A stretch of DNA of 16,007 nt from CALEUX01 sp037439945 (GTDB taxonomy: Bacteria > Bacteroidota > Bacteroidia > Bacteroidales > Marinilabiliaceae). The translations under genes and the position numbers were made by a program. Positions 8,410 through 15,458 of this stretch are shown here, in pieces; positions within the stretch are counted from its first letter, which is position 1; each line of letters opens with the position of its first letter. The DNA lies in contig JBBIVA010000088.1 in the NCBI GenBank assembly GCA_037439945.1, positions 1-16,007 of the forward strand, read 5' to 3'. Below the pieces are notes generated by a model that worked only from the letters and a program-made list of their open reading frames with translations, searched no databases and was not told where the DNA came from.

Positions 8410-9621
8410 ATGAAAGCAAGGTTATTTTTTTCATGTTTACTGATGTTTTTTGTTTTATCGGTAAATGGCCAGGAGGCCACAAGGTGGCGTGGGCCAATGG
8501 GTAACGGGGTTTATCCCGAAACCGCACTTCTGAAAATCTGGCCGGCTACAGGGCCATCAATAATATGGGCTTATGACGGCCTTGGCGAAGGGTATTCATC
8601 TCCGGTTTTTGCCCGGGACATGATTTATGTTTCAGGAATGGTTGAAAAAACCGGTTATGTATTTGCTTTAAATCAAAATGGCCAACTGGTTTGGAAAAAA
8701 CCATACGGTCCTGAGTTTCATGAAAGTTATCCTGGTTCCAGAAGTACTGTTACGGTAGTTGGCGACTTATTATATATGTATTCAGGTTTTGGTGTAGTTG
8801 TTTGTATGAGTGCCGAAACTGGTGATGTTAAATGGAGCAGGGATCTTTTTAAGGATTATGGCGGAAGGCAAATTATTTGGGGGGTAACCGAAAGTTTGGT
8901 AATTGATGGTGAGCTAATTTTTGTAGCACCCGGGGGTGAACAGCATAATGTAATAGCCCTAAACAGACTTAATGGTAATCTCATATGGTCATCAAAGGGA
9001 ATGGGGGATAAATCAGCCTATTGTACACCATTATTAGTAAAACATAATGGGCGTTCTCTTTTAATTACTCATACTGAATCACATATTATGGGGTTTGATG
9101 CAGTAAATGGCAAGATGCTTTGGGCACATGAGCAAAAAAACAGGTGGAGCGTACACTCAAATACGCCTATTTATAGCAAAGGAGAAATATTTTATTTTAG
9201 CGGTTACGGCAGGGGGGGAGGTTTGTTAAAACTATCACCCGATGGCAGTTCTGTTAAACAGGAATGGTTTAGCGAAACAATGGATAACCGCATTGGGGGA
9301 GCAGTTTTGGTGGATGGTTACATTTACGGGTCGGGTGACAACAATCGATTTTGGATGTGCCTTGACTGGAAAACAGGAGAAGTTAATTATCAGGCTAAAG
9401 GTTTGGCCAATGGAGTGGTTATTTCAGCCGATGGAATGCTTTACGGTTATACTGACAGAGGTGAATTGTTTTTGGCTGAAGCAAAACCCGATAATCTGGA
9501 TATTATTTCTCAAACAAAATTAGGACTTGGAACAGGCCAGCACTGGGCACATCCGGTAATAAATAATGGTCGCCTGTTTGTTAGAAGGGGCAATAGCCTT
9601 GTTGCTTTTAAAATTAAATAA
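8410..9621 (+). CDS. Secreted WRGP-type PQQ-like (BamB-like) beta-propeller protein 1
   Basis: The 403-residue product starts with a signal peptide (MKARLFFSCLLMFFVLSVNG) and then the WRGP motif (W26-P29) typical of PQQ-like propellers common in Planctomycetes and Bacteroidota. PQQ-type repeats follow in the form ALNxxNGxLxW, such as ALNRLNGNLIWSSKGMGDKS and GFDAVNGKMLWAHEQ. The C-terminus carries GQHWAHP (H378, H381) just before the last blade. At about 400 residues it is BamB-sized and shorter than true PQQ dehydrogenases (near 600 residues). I do not see their vicinal disulfide or calcium site, so PQQ binding is doubtful. It is the first gene of the run and is followed 13 bases later by a clear paralogue. 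It may be an extracytoplasmic enzyme, scaffold or electron-transfer partner; the function is unknown. Confidence 0.85.
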   Translation: MKARLFFSCLLMFFVLSVNGQEATRWRGPMGNGVYPETALLKIWPATGPSIIWAYDGLGEGYSSPVFARDMIYVSGMVEKTGYVFALNQNGQLVWKKPYGPEFHESYPGSRSTVTVVGDLLYMYSGFGVVVCMSAETGDVKWSRDLFKDYGGRQIIWGVTESLVIDGELIFVAPGGEQHNVIALNRLNGNLIWSSKGMGDKSAYCTPLLVKHNGRSLLITHTESHIMGFDAVNGKMLWAHEQKNRWSVHSNTPIYSKGEIFYFSGYGRGGGLLKLSPDGSSVKQEWFSETMDNRIGGAVLVDGYIYGSGDNNRFWMCLDWKTGEVNYQAKGLANGVVISADGMLYGYTDRGELFLAEAKPDNLDIISQTKLGLGTGQHWAHPVINNGRLFVRRGNSLVAFKIK

Positions 9622-9634
9622 TAATACCAGGTAA

Positions 9635-10891
9635 ATGCAACTATTCAAATATCAGCTTATTGCATTTTTTTTCATTTTAAATGTACATTTTGCAGAATCT
9701 CAGGTTTCAGCACAATGGAGAGGTCCGCAGCGTGATGGTAAATATCAGGGAGGTGCTTTATTAAAAACATGGCCTGAAAATGGGCCTCCATTGCTTTTAA
9801 CAATAAGGGGTGTTGGAAATGGTTATTCCCAACCTGTAATTTATGATGAAAAAATTTATGTAACCGGCGTTAAAAATGACGCGCAGGATATTCTATCGGC
9901 CTATGATATGGCCGGTAAAATGTTATGGGAGCAGGTATATGGAAAAGCCTGGGAAAGAAGTTTCCCTGGCACCCGGTCAACACCTACCATTGAGAAGGGC
10001 CGCATATACCTGGTGGCCGGTATGGGAATTGTTTCCTGCATAGATGCAGCCTCAGGAAATATAATCTGGCAAAACGATGCACATTCAAACTATAAAGGTG
10101 AATTCCACAGATGGGGAATTGCTGAATCTGCACTATTAACCGAAACGGCAGTTATATATACTGTTGGCGGCGACGAAACCACAGTGATTGCTTTAAATAA
10201 AGCAGATGGCAGCCTCCTTTGGAAAACCAAAAGTCTTGGAGGGCCAAGGGCCTATGCTTCACCATTACTCATTAACAGAAGTGGGATTAATATAATTATT
10301 GCACAAACTGCTAAAGACCTTATAGGAATTGATGCAGGTAACGGTGAAGTGTTATGGTGCTTTGATATGGTTTATCTTCACGGAGGTGATAGGGGAAGCG
10401 GGGCTCATAATAATACACCGCTTTATAAAAACGGGGAAATTTTTGTTACTAACGGGTATAACAGGCCGGCCGTAATGTTTTCGCTTTCAGAAGATGGCCG
10501 GTCGATAACGGTTAAATGGAAAAATGATGTTCTTGATGTACACCATGGTGGTGTTGTTGAAACCGGAGGCAATATTTACGGTGCAAACTGGATTGACAAC
10601 TCCCGTGGTAATTGGACTTCGGTTCGATGGGAAGATGGCCACACTAACTGGGAAACCGAATGGCACACAAAAGGTTCAATAGTATTTGCCGATGGAATGT
10701 TATATTTATATGAAGAGCGGGCCGGAAATATTGCATTGGTTAAACCTGGAACACAAAAATTTGAAATTACCGGAGCATTTCAAATGAAAGATGGAGAAGG
10801 TGCCCATTGGGCCCACCCATCAATTTATAACGGGTTGTTATTAATCAGGCACGGTAATATTTTAAATATATATGACATAAAAGTAAGATAA
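9635..10891 (+). CDS. Secreted WRGP-type PQQ-like beta-propeller protein 2
   Basis: This 418-residue protein is a tandem paralogue of the preceding one. It has a signal peptide (MQLFKYQLIAFFFILNVHFA), then QWRGPQRDG with W28. Counterpart segments run in the same order as in the first propeller: GNGYSQPVIYDEKIYVTG, then FPGTRSTPT, then ALNKADGSLLWKTKSLGG. Next are HNNTPLYKNGEIF and finally HWAHP (391-395) near the C-terminus. The conserved tail HWAHPxIxNGxLxxRxGN, shared with the neighbour, suggests a functional site rather than only a structural repeat. A 13-base gap before it and a 30-base gap after it place it in the same transcript. As with its paralogue, PQQ binding is not demonstrable and the substrate is unknown. 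Confidence 0.85.
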   Translation: MQLFKYQLIAFFFILNVHFAESQVSAQWRGPQRDGKYQGGALLKTWPENGPPLLLTIRGVGNGYSQPVIYDEKIYVTGVKNDAQDILSAYDMAGKMLWEQVYGKAWERSFPGTRSTPTIEKGRIYLVAGMGIVSCIDAASGNIIWQNDAHSNYKGEFHRWGIAESALLTETAVIYTVGGDETTVIALNKADGSLLWKTKSLGGPRAYASPLLINRSGINIIIAQTAKDLIGIDAGNGEVLWCFDMVYLHGGDRGSGAHNNTPLYKNGEIFVTNGYNRPAVMFSLSEDGRSITVKWKNDVLDVHHGGVVETGGNIYGANWIDNSRGNWTSVRWEDGHTNWETEWHTKGSIVFADGMLYLYEERAGNIALVKPGTQKFEITGAFQMKDGEGAHWAHPSIYNGLLLIRHGNILNIYDIKVR

Positions 10892-10921
10892 ACATTTATT
10901 AGGTAGGGTTGACAGTTAAAA

Positions 10922-12370
10922 ATGAGAAGGTTTGGGGATAAAATGAATTCTGAAAAGTTAATAAAATTTTTTACACTTGCCACTGTGGCTTTGGCATTAT
11001 TATCGTTTGGATGGTGGGTCAATAAAAACCCAACCAGTGAATTTGTTAAAAGCATCCCGGGTTTGGATAACAGAGCTGGAAAATCTGATAACCTGGAAGT
11101 GGTAGCTATTGGGGAACTGTTCGAGTCTTTTGGCCATGATTACATCGAATTGTCAGAAACATGGCCAAGGTTTAGGGGTGAAGAGTTTAATAATATATCA
11201 AAATCAAAAATACCGCTTAAGGATAATTTTGATGCATCAGGCCCTGATATATTATGGTCGGTATCACTTGGTGAAGGACATTCAGGGGCCGCCATTTGGA
11301 AAGGGTTACTTTATTTACTTGATTACGATGAGGAAGAAAGGGCAGACATACTTAGGTGCTTTAACCTTACCACCGGGAAAGAAATCTGGAGGAGGGGATA
11401 TCATGTAGCCATTAAACGTAACCACGGAATGTCGCGCACTGTTCCGGCAGTTACCGAGGACTATGTATTAACAATGGGGCCCCGATGCCATGTTATGTGC
11501 GTTAATAGAAAAACCGGCGATTTTTTATGGGGGTTGGATATTGAGAAAGAGTATGAAACTGAGGTCCCACTTTGGTACACAGGTCAATGCCCGTTAATTG
11601 ATGGCAACACTGCAATACTTGCCACCGGTGGTAAAGCCCTTATGATTGGGGTAGATTTAAAAAGTGGTGAAATACTTTGGGAAACACCAAATCCAAATGG
11701 TTTGAAAATGTCCCATTCGTCAATAATCCCCTATAGTTTTAACGGGCAAAAAATGTTTGTTTACAGTGCTTTGGGAGGTATGGTTGGGGTGGCTGCCGAG
11801 GGCCCCAAAACTGGATCAATCCTGTGGGATGTTCCCCAATGGAATAAGTCAGTAATTGCGCCTTCACCAGTTTGTATGCCTAATGGAACCGTTTTTATAA
11901 CTGCAGGTTATGGGGCGGGTTCAATGATGTTCCGGTTAAATGAAAAGAACGGTAAATACTCAGTTGACATTTTAAATAGCTATGCCCCGCGAGAAGGATT
12001 AGCAAGCGAACAGCAAACCCCTATATTTTGGAATGATCATCTTTTTTCCATCTCACCAAAAGATGGAGGGCCACAACGAAATCAACTTGTTTGTGTTCAT
12101 TCATCAAATCCACAGGAAATAGTATGGACAAGTGGCCAGGATAAAAGGTTTGGCCTTGGGCCTTATTTATTGGCCGATAATAAACTGTACCTGTGGAATG
12201 ACGATGGGAATCTCTTTATAATTAAACCATCAACAACCCAATATATTGAAATAGCCAATGCCCGTATTATACCCGATGGGCACGATGCCTGGGCACCAAT
12301 TGCATTGGCAGATGGGTACATGGTTTTACGGGACTCAAAAACACTTGTAGTGGTTAATATGAGGAAATAA
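10922..12370 (+). CDS. Membrane-anchored PQQ-like beta-propeller protein 3
   Basis: The 482-residue product is a more distant member of the same propeller group. A hydrophobic N-terminal segment (FFTLATVALALLSFGWWV, about residues 16-33) reads as an uncleaved signal anchor. A linker follows and then WPRFRGEEF (W81), a variant of the WRGP motif. Repeats such as CFNLTTGKEIWRRG, GVDLKSGEILWETPNPNG and DGHDAWAPIALADGYMVLRD mark the propeller; the last aligns with the HWAHP tail of the two preceding proteins but keeps only WAP. It has more Cys than those two, including PRCHVMC (C189, C193). ATG 10922 is used, but ATG 10943, seven codons later, is preceded by GGGG at good spacing and could be the real start. 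The gap to the next gene is 9 bases. Confidence 0.82.
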   Translation: MRRFGDKMNSEKLIKFFTLATVALALLSFGWWVNKNPTSEFVKSIPGLDNRAGKSDNLEVVAIGELFESFGHDYIELSETWPRFRGEEFNNISKSKIPLKDNFDASGPDILWSVSLGEGHSGAAIWKGLLYLLDYDEEERADILRCFNLTTGKEIWRRGYHVAIKRNHGMSRTVPAVTEDYVLTMGPRCHVMCVNRKTGDFLWGLDIEKEYETEVPLWYTGQCPLIDGNTAILATGGKALMIGVDLKSGEILWETPNPNGLKMSHSSIIPYSFNGQKMFVYSALGGMVGVAAEGPKTGSILWDVPQWNKSVIAPSPVCMPNGTVFITAGYGAGSMMFRLNEKNGKYSVDILNSYAPREGLASEQQTPIFWNDHLFSISPKDGGPQRNQLVCVHSSNPQEIVWTSGQDKRFGLGPYLLADNKLYLWNDDGNLFIIKPSTTQYIEIANARIIPDGHDAWAPIALADGYMVLRDSKTLVVVNMRK

Positions 12371-12379
12371 ATAATCATC

Positions 12380-13339
12380 ATGAATAAAAAAGTAATATAC
12401 TTAATTCTGGTAGCTTTAGCCACGGTTATAATTCTGTTCGTAATAAACGACTTTACAAACAAGCGTCCTGATAAAAGGGCTTCAAACCCGTATGAATATG
12501 ATTTATCAGACCTGAAAAAAGTTGATTCTCTCATAATTTTATATCGTGAAACAAAAAATCTGAATTTGAAAATTGAAAAACTCCGTGGCATTGCAGTTCA
12601 TGAAAACCGGATCTTTGTTATTGGTGATAAACTTTTACAGGGCCTTGATATTAACGGTAATTTAATTCTTGATATTAAACTTACGGATGAGCCAACCGCT
12701 TTGGCGGTTAATGAAAACAATATTTTAATTGGCTTGAGCAATAAAATATCAGTTTATAATCACAAGGGGACTGAAGTTGGAGAATGGATGGGTTTTTCTG
12801 TAAATTCACGCATTTCATCAATTGGATGCTATAATGATGGGTTTTTTGTAGCCGATGCAGGGTTACGGGTTGTTTACAGGTTCAATTACAATGGACAAAA
12901 GGATTTGGTTTTTGATGGAAAAAATGAAGAATATCAGCAGCATGGGTTTATAGTGCCATCGGGATATTTTGATTTAGCAATTAACGAATTTGGCGATTTA
13001 TGGGTTGCCAATCCGGGTAAACATTCATTGGAAAACTATACTTTCGATGGTAAGTTAAGAGGATATTGGTCTGCTACATCTGCTGACATTAAAGGGTTTA
13101 CCGGTTGTTGTAACCCATCACATTTTGCTTTTTTACCGGATGGAAATTTTGTTACAAGTGAAAAAGGGATCCTTAGGGTTAAAATATATAAACCATCTGG
13201 CGAATTTTTAGGGGTTGTGGCCTCACCATCAAATTTTCTTGATGAAGGTAATGTTTCCGATGTTGCCGCTGATAAAGAGGGCCGGGTTTATGTTTGCGAC
13301 CCTGACAAAAAGAGTATAAGAATATTTGAAAAGATTTGA
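12380..13339 (+). CDS. Membrane-anchored NHL-type six-bladed beta-propeller with vicinal Cys pair
   Basis: This 319-residue protein has an N-terminal membrane helix (about residues 4-22, VIYLILVALATVIILFV) and then NHL-like repeats. These include LRGIAVHENRIFVIGDKLLQ, YFDLAINEFGDLWVANPGKH, HFAFLPDGNFVTSEKGILRV and SDVAADKEGRVYVCDPDKKS. Between two of the last blades lies FTGCCNPSHFAFLPDG with adjacent Cys243 and Cys244. From memory, similar GCCNPxH segments occur in related NHL proteins, which would make it a family feature rather than chance; I could not check this. The fold suits an extracytoplasmic scaffold or redox partner. The gene is joined to its neighbours by gaps of 9 and 4 bases, so co-expression with the following Tat iron-sulfur proteins is very likely. 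No enzymatic residues can be assigned. Confidence 0.82.
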   Translation: MNKKVIYLILVALATVIILFVINDFTNKRPDKRASNPYEYDLSDLKKVDSLIILYRETKNLNLKIEKLRGIAVHENRIFVIGDKLLQGLDINGNLILDIKLTDEPTALAVNENNILIGLSNKISVYNHKGTEVGEWMGFSVNSRISSIGCYNDGFFVADAGLRVVYRFNYNGQKDLVFDGKNEEYQQHGFIVPSGYFDLAINEFGDLWVANPGKHSLENYTFDGKLRGYWSATSADIKGFTGCCNPSHFAFLPDGNFVTSEKGILRVKIYKPSGEFLGVVASPSNFLDEGNVSDVAADKEGRVYVCDPDKKSIRIFEKI

Positions 13340-13343
13340 TTAA

Positions 13344-13553
13344 ATGGAAAGACGTGATTTTATCAAAAACGGAGGACGCCTTTTTTTACTGGGGGGGTTG
13401 GCAACCGGTATTGGCTACCTCGCTTCAAAAGGTCAAATCTCACAACCCGGGCAGTGTAAAATATCATCAAATTGCGCAGGTTGTTCCAAAGTGTTGAAGT
13501 GTAATTATAAAAAGGCAGAACAATATCGTAATCAGGTATTCTTGTCCAAATAA
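13344..13553 (+). CDS. Small Tat-signal protein with CX5CX2CX5C motif, 69 aa
   Basis: The gene starts four bases after the NHL gene stop. The N-terminus, MERRDFIKNGGRLFLLGGLA, is a twin-arginine signal (RRDFIK) followed by a hydrophobic segment. Only about 40 residues remain after it. They hold four cysteines, C38, C44, C47 and C53, in the symmetric spacing CX5CX2CX5C, followed by a basic tail. Tat export implies folding or cofactor loading in the cytoplasm, so the four Cys may hold an iron-sulfur cluster or zinc. The spacing is not that of a standard ferredoxin (CX2CX2CX3C). I do not recognise a named family. Its place directly before a Tat polyferredoxin suggests a shared redox role. Alternatively it is an assembly factor or a cofactor-carrying subunit of the next protein. 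Confidence 0.78.
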   Translation: MERRDFIKNGGRLFLLGGLATGIGYLASKGQISQPGQCKISSNCAGCSKVLKCNYKKAEQYRNQVFLSK

Positions 13554-13581
13554 TTAAAATTGTTTATTTAAGTTTTGGGAT

Positions 13582-14151
13582 ATGAGTTCAGATAATCTTA
13601 ATAGCAGGCGTGAATTTCTTAGAAGCGGAGTAAGGCTGTCTCTGGCCATATCATTGGGAGGGGTTGCCGGTATGGCAATAATGGGATCAGCAAATGAAAA
13701 GTACGTTTGGCAAATTGACCCTTTTGCTTGTACCCAGTGTGGAAGATGTGCAACCGATTGTGTTTTATCGCCATCGGCAGTAAAATGCGTTCATGCCTAC
13801 GGTCTTTGTGGTTATTGCGATTTATGTGGGGGCTACTTCAAAGTTGGTTATAATGAGTTAAGTACTGCAGGTGAAAACCAACTTTGCCCTACAGCGGCCA
13901 TCGAACGCAAATTCATTGAAGAACCATATTTTGAATATAATATTATTGAGGATTTATGTATAGGTTGCGCCAAATGTGTAAAGGGGTGTTCAGTTTTCGG
14001 AAACGGTTCCTTTCATTTACAGATAATGCATCATTTATGTACAAATTGTAATGAGTGTGCTATTGCCAGGGCTTGTCCATCAAAAGCAATTAAAAGGGTT
14101 AAAGCCGGCCAGGCATATAAAATAAAGGGAAGTTTTACCAAAGAAGGTTAG
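13582..14151 (+). CDS. Tat-exported polyferredoxin, NapG/MauM-like, 17 Cys
   Basis: The 189-residue protein begins with a Tat signal (SRREFLRSGVRLSLAISLGG) and ends in iron-sulfur motifs. C50-C53-C56-C60 (CTQCGRCATDC) and C126-C129-C132-C136 (CIGCAKCVKGC) are standard [4Fe-4S] ligand sets. C153-C156-C159 with C165-Pro is a third set with a longer last gap. C76-C79-C82 with C102-Pro looks like a fourth with a long loop, and C69 is left over, so up to four clusters are possible. Proteins of this type (NapG, MauM, NosG) carry electrons from a membrane quinol-oxidising partner to an extracytoplasmic acceptor. The NapH/NosR-like partner is encoded 10 bases downstream, supporting that role. GGGA lies just before the start as a plausible ribosome site. 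The final acceptor is not identified. Confidence 0.88.
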   Translation: MSSDNLNSRREFLRSGVRLSLAISLGGVAGMAIMGSANEKYVWQIDPFACTQCGRCATDCVLSPSAVKCVHAYGLCGYCDLCGGYFKVGYNELSTAGENQLCPTAAIERKFIEEPYFEYNIIEDLCIGCAKCVKGCSVFGNGSFHLQIMHHLCTNCNECAIARACPSKAIKRVKAGQAYKIKGSFTKEG

Positions 14152-14161
14152 GAAAAATTTC

Positions 14162-15418
14162 ATGAAAATAGTATACCTTATTATTTCAATCTGTATATTC
14201 ATTATTGTTAATGGTGAAGCCCAGCAACGTTTCCCAAAACCTGAATTTCAAACCGGATATGAACAGCCTGATGTTATAACCCCTGAACCCAGGGCCCTTG
14301 CCCTTGAGTATTTCGATGTAGCTGTTTTGATAATTGTTTTGTCACTGGCCAGTTGGTTTGCAATTAAGAAACGAAGCAGAAAGGGAATTCTTTGGTTGTC
14401 AGTTTTCACATTATTATATTTTGGTTTTTATAGGGACGGGTGTATTTGCTCTGTTGGATCAATTCAAAATGTGGCCCTTTCATTTGCTGACCTTAACTAT
14501 GCCATATCAATTACAGCTTTATTGTTTTTTCTGTTACCATTGTTTTTTACGCTTTTTTTTGGACGTACTTTTTGTGCAGGGGCCTGTCCGTTAGGGGTAA
14601 TTCAGGACCTGGTTATTATACAACCTTTAACACTCCCGTTTTGGTTACGAAAAACATTAGGTTTAATACCCTATATTTATCTTTCACTTGCAATACTTTA
14701 CGCAGCAACCGGCACTGATTTCATTATTTGCAGATATGATCCTTTCGTTGGTATTTTCCGGTTAGGTGCCCCATTTAACATGTTGGTTATTGGTGTGGCC
14801 TTTTTATTAATAGGGATGTTTGTTGCAAGGCCTTATTGCAGGTTTTTCTGCCCATATGGGGTATTGTTAAAATGGATGTCAAAATTTTCCCGGTGGCATC
14901 TTTCAATCACTCCTGATAAATGTATTAAATGTAAACTATGTGCAGGAAGTTGTCCGTTCGATGCTATTGAATATCCATCTGAAGAGAAGGTTGTATCAGG
15001 TTCAAGGAAAGTTAGCGGTCGTTTTATGTTGTATGCTATGCTATTGCCAATTTGGATAGGCGCCGGTGCCTATGTTGGATTAAAATCACATACCTACTTA
15101 TCAAAGGCTAACCGGGATGTTTACCTGGCCGAATTATTAATTGCAAATCCTGAAGTAAAAAACGATAAAGAAAATATTGATGTCCAAACCTTTCTGGGCT
15201 CAGGTAGAACAATGGAAACACTAATTATTGATGCACGGTTGGTCAGGAAAAAATTCTATGTGGGTAGTATTTTGGCAGGTGCATTTATTGGTTTGGTAAT
15301 TGGTGTTACCCTGTTAAATCAAAATATTTTCAGACGACGCGATAATTACACCCCTAATCGTGGAGATTGCTTCAGTTGTGGTAAATGTATGGATTATTGT
15401 CCTGTAAAAAGGGAGTAG
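14162..15418 (+). CDS. NapH/NosR-like membrane iron-sulfur protein
   Basis: The 418-residue protein starts with a signal peptide-like segment (MKIVYLIISICIFIIVNGEA) and has about six further hydrophobic segments (near 52-68, 116-134, 166-182, 205-222, 287-305 and 366-385). It carries both CX3CP motifs of the NapH/NosR/CcoG group, FCAGACPLG (C138, C142) and YCRFFCPYG (C226, C230). It also has two ferredoxin sets, CIKCKLCAGSCP (C254-C264) and a C-terminal CFSCGKCMDYCP (C403-C413). An extra GCICSVGSIQNV (C94, C96) precedes them. It resembles the C-terminal part of NosR but lacks the FMN-binding domain. Family members exchange electrons between the quinone pool and periplasmic iron-sulfur proteins. 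AGGA nine bases before the ATG is a good ribosome site. Pairing with the preceding Tat ferredoxin is strongly suggested by order and 10-base spacing. Confidence 0.87.
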   Translation: MKIVYLIISICIFIIVNGEAQQRFPKPEFQTGYEQPDVITPEPRALALEYFDVAVLIIVLSLASWFAIKKRSRKGILWLSVFTLLYFGFYRDGCICSVGSIQNVALSFADLNYAISITALLFFLLPLFFTLFFGRTFCAGACPLGVIQDLVIIQPLTLPFWLRKTLGLIPYIYLSLAILYAATGTDFIICRYDPFVGIFRLGAPFNMLVIGVAFLLIGMFVARPYCRFFCPYGVLLKWMSKFSRWHLSITPDKCIKCKLCAGSCPFDAIEYPSEEKVVSGSRKVSGRFMLYAMLLPIWIGAGAYVGLKSHTYLSKANRDVYLAELLIANPEVKNDKENIDVQTFLGSGRTMETLIIDARLVRKKFYVGSILAGAFIGLVIGVTLLNQNIFRRRDNYTPNRGDCFSCGKCMDYCPVKRE

Positions 15419-15458
15419 GATAACACAATTTAGATAATACCCTGATAATAAAAACCGA

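Noticed and set aside
8273..8527. Minus-strand frame of 84 codons across the first propeller start
   Set aside because: It is antisense to the signal peptide region and leader hairpins, with no domain; a shadow frame.
8410..10891. Calling the propellers PQQ-dependent alcohol or glucose dehydrogenases
   Set aside because: They are about 400 residues, lack a visible vicinal disulfide and calcium-binding pattern, and match the smaller WRGP/BamB-like propeller type. PQQ binding is not supported.
8410..12370. Calling one of the propellers BamB of the outer-membrane assembly machine
   Set aside because: BamB is normally a single lipoprotein. Here three related proteins sit in a redox operon, none shows a lipobox, and the WRGP motif is that of another propeller group.
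14162..15418. Calling the membrane Fe-S protein NosR and the cluster a nitrous oxide reductase locus
   Set aside because: There is no FMN-binding domain and no NosZ, NosD, NosF or NosY gene in the window; only the Fe-S core is shared.
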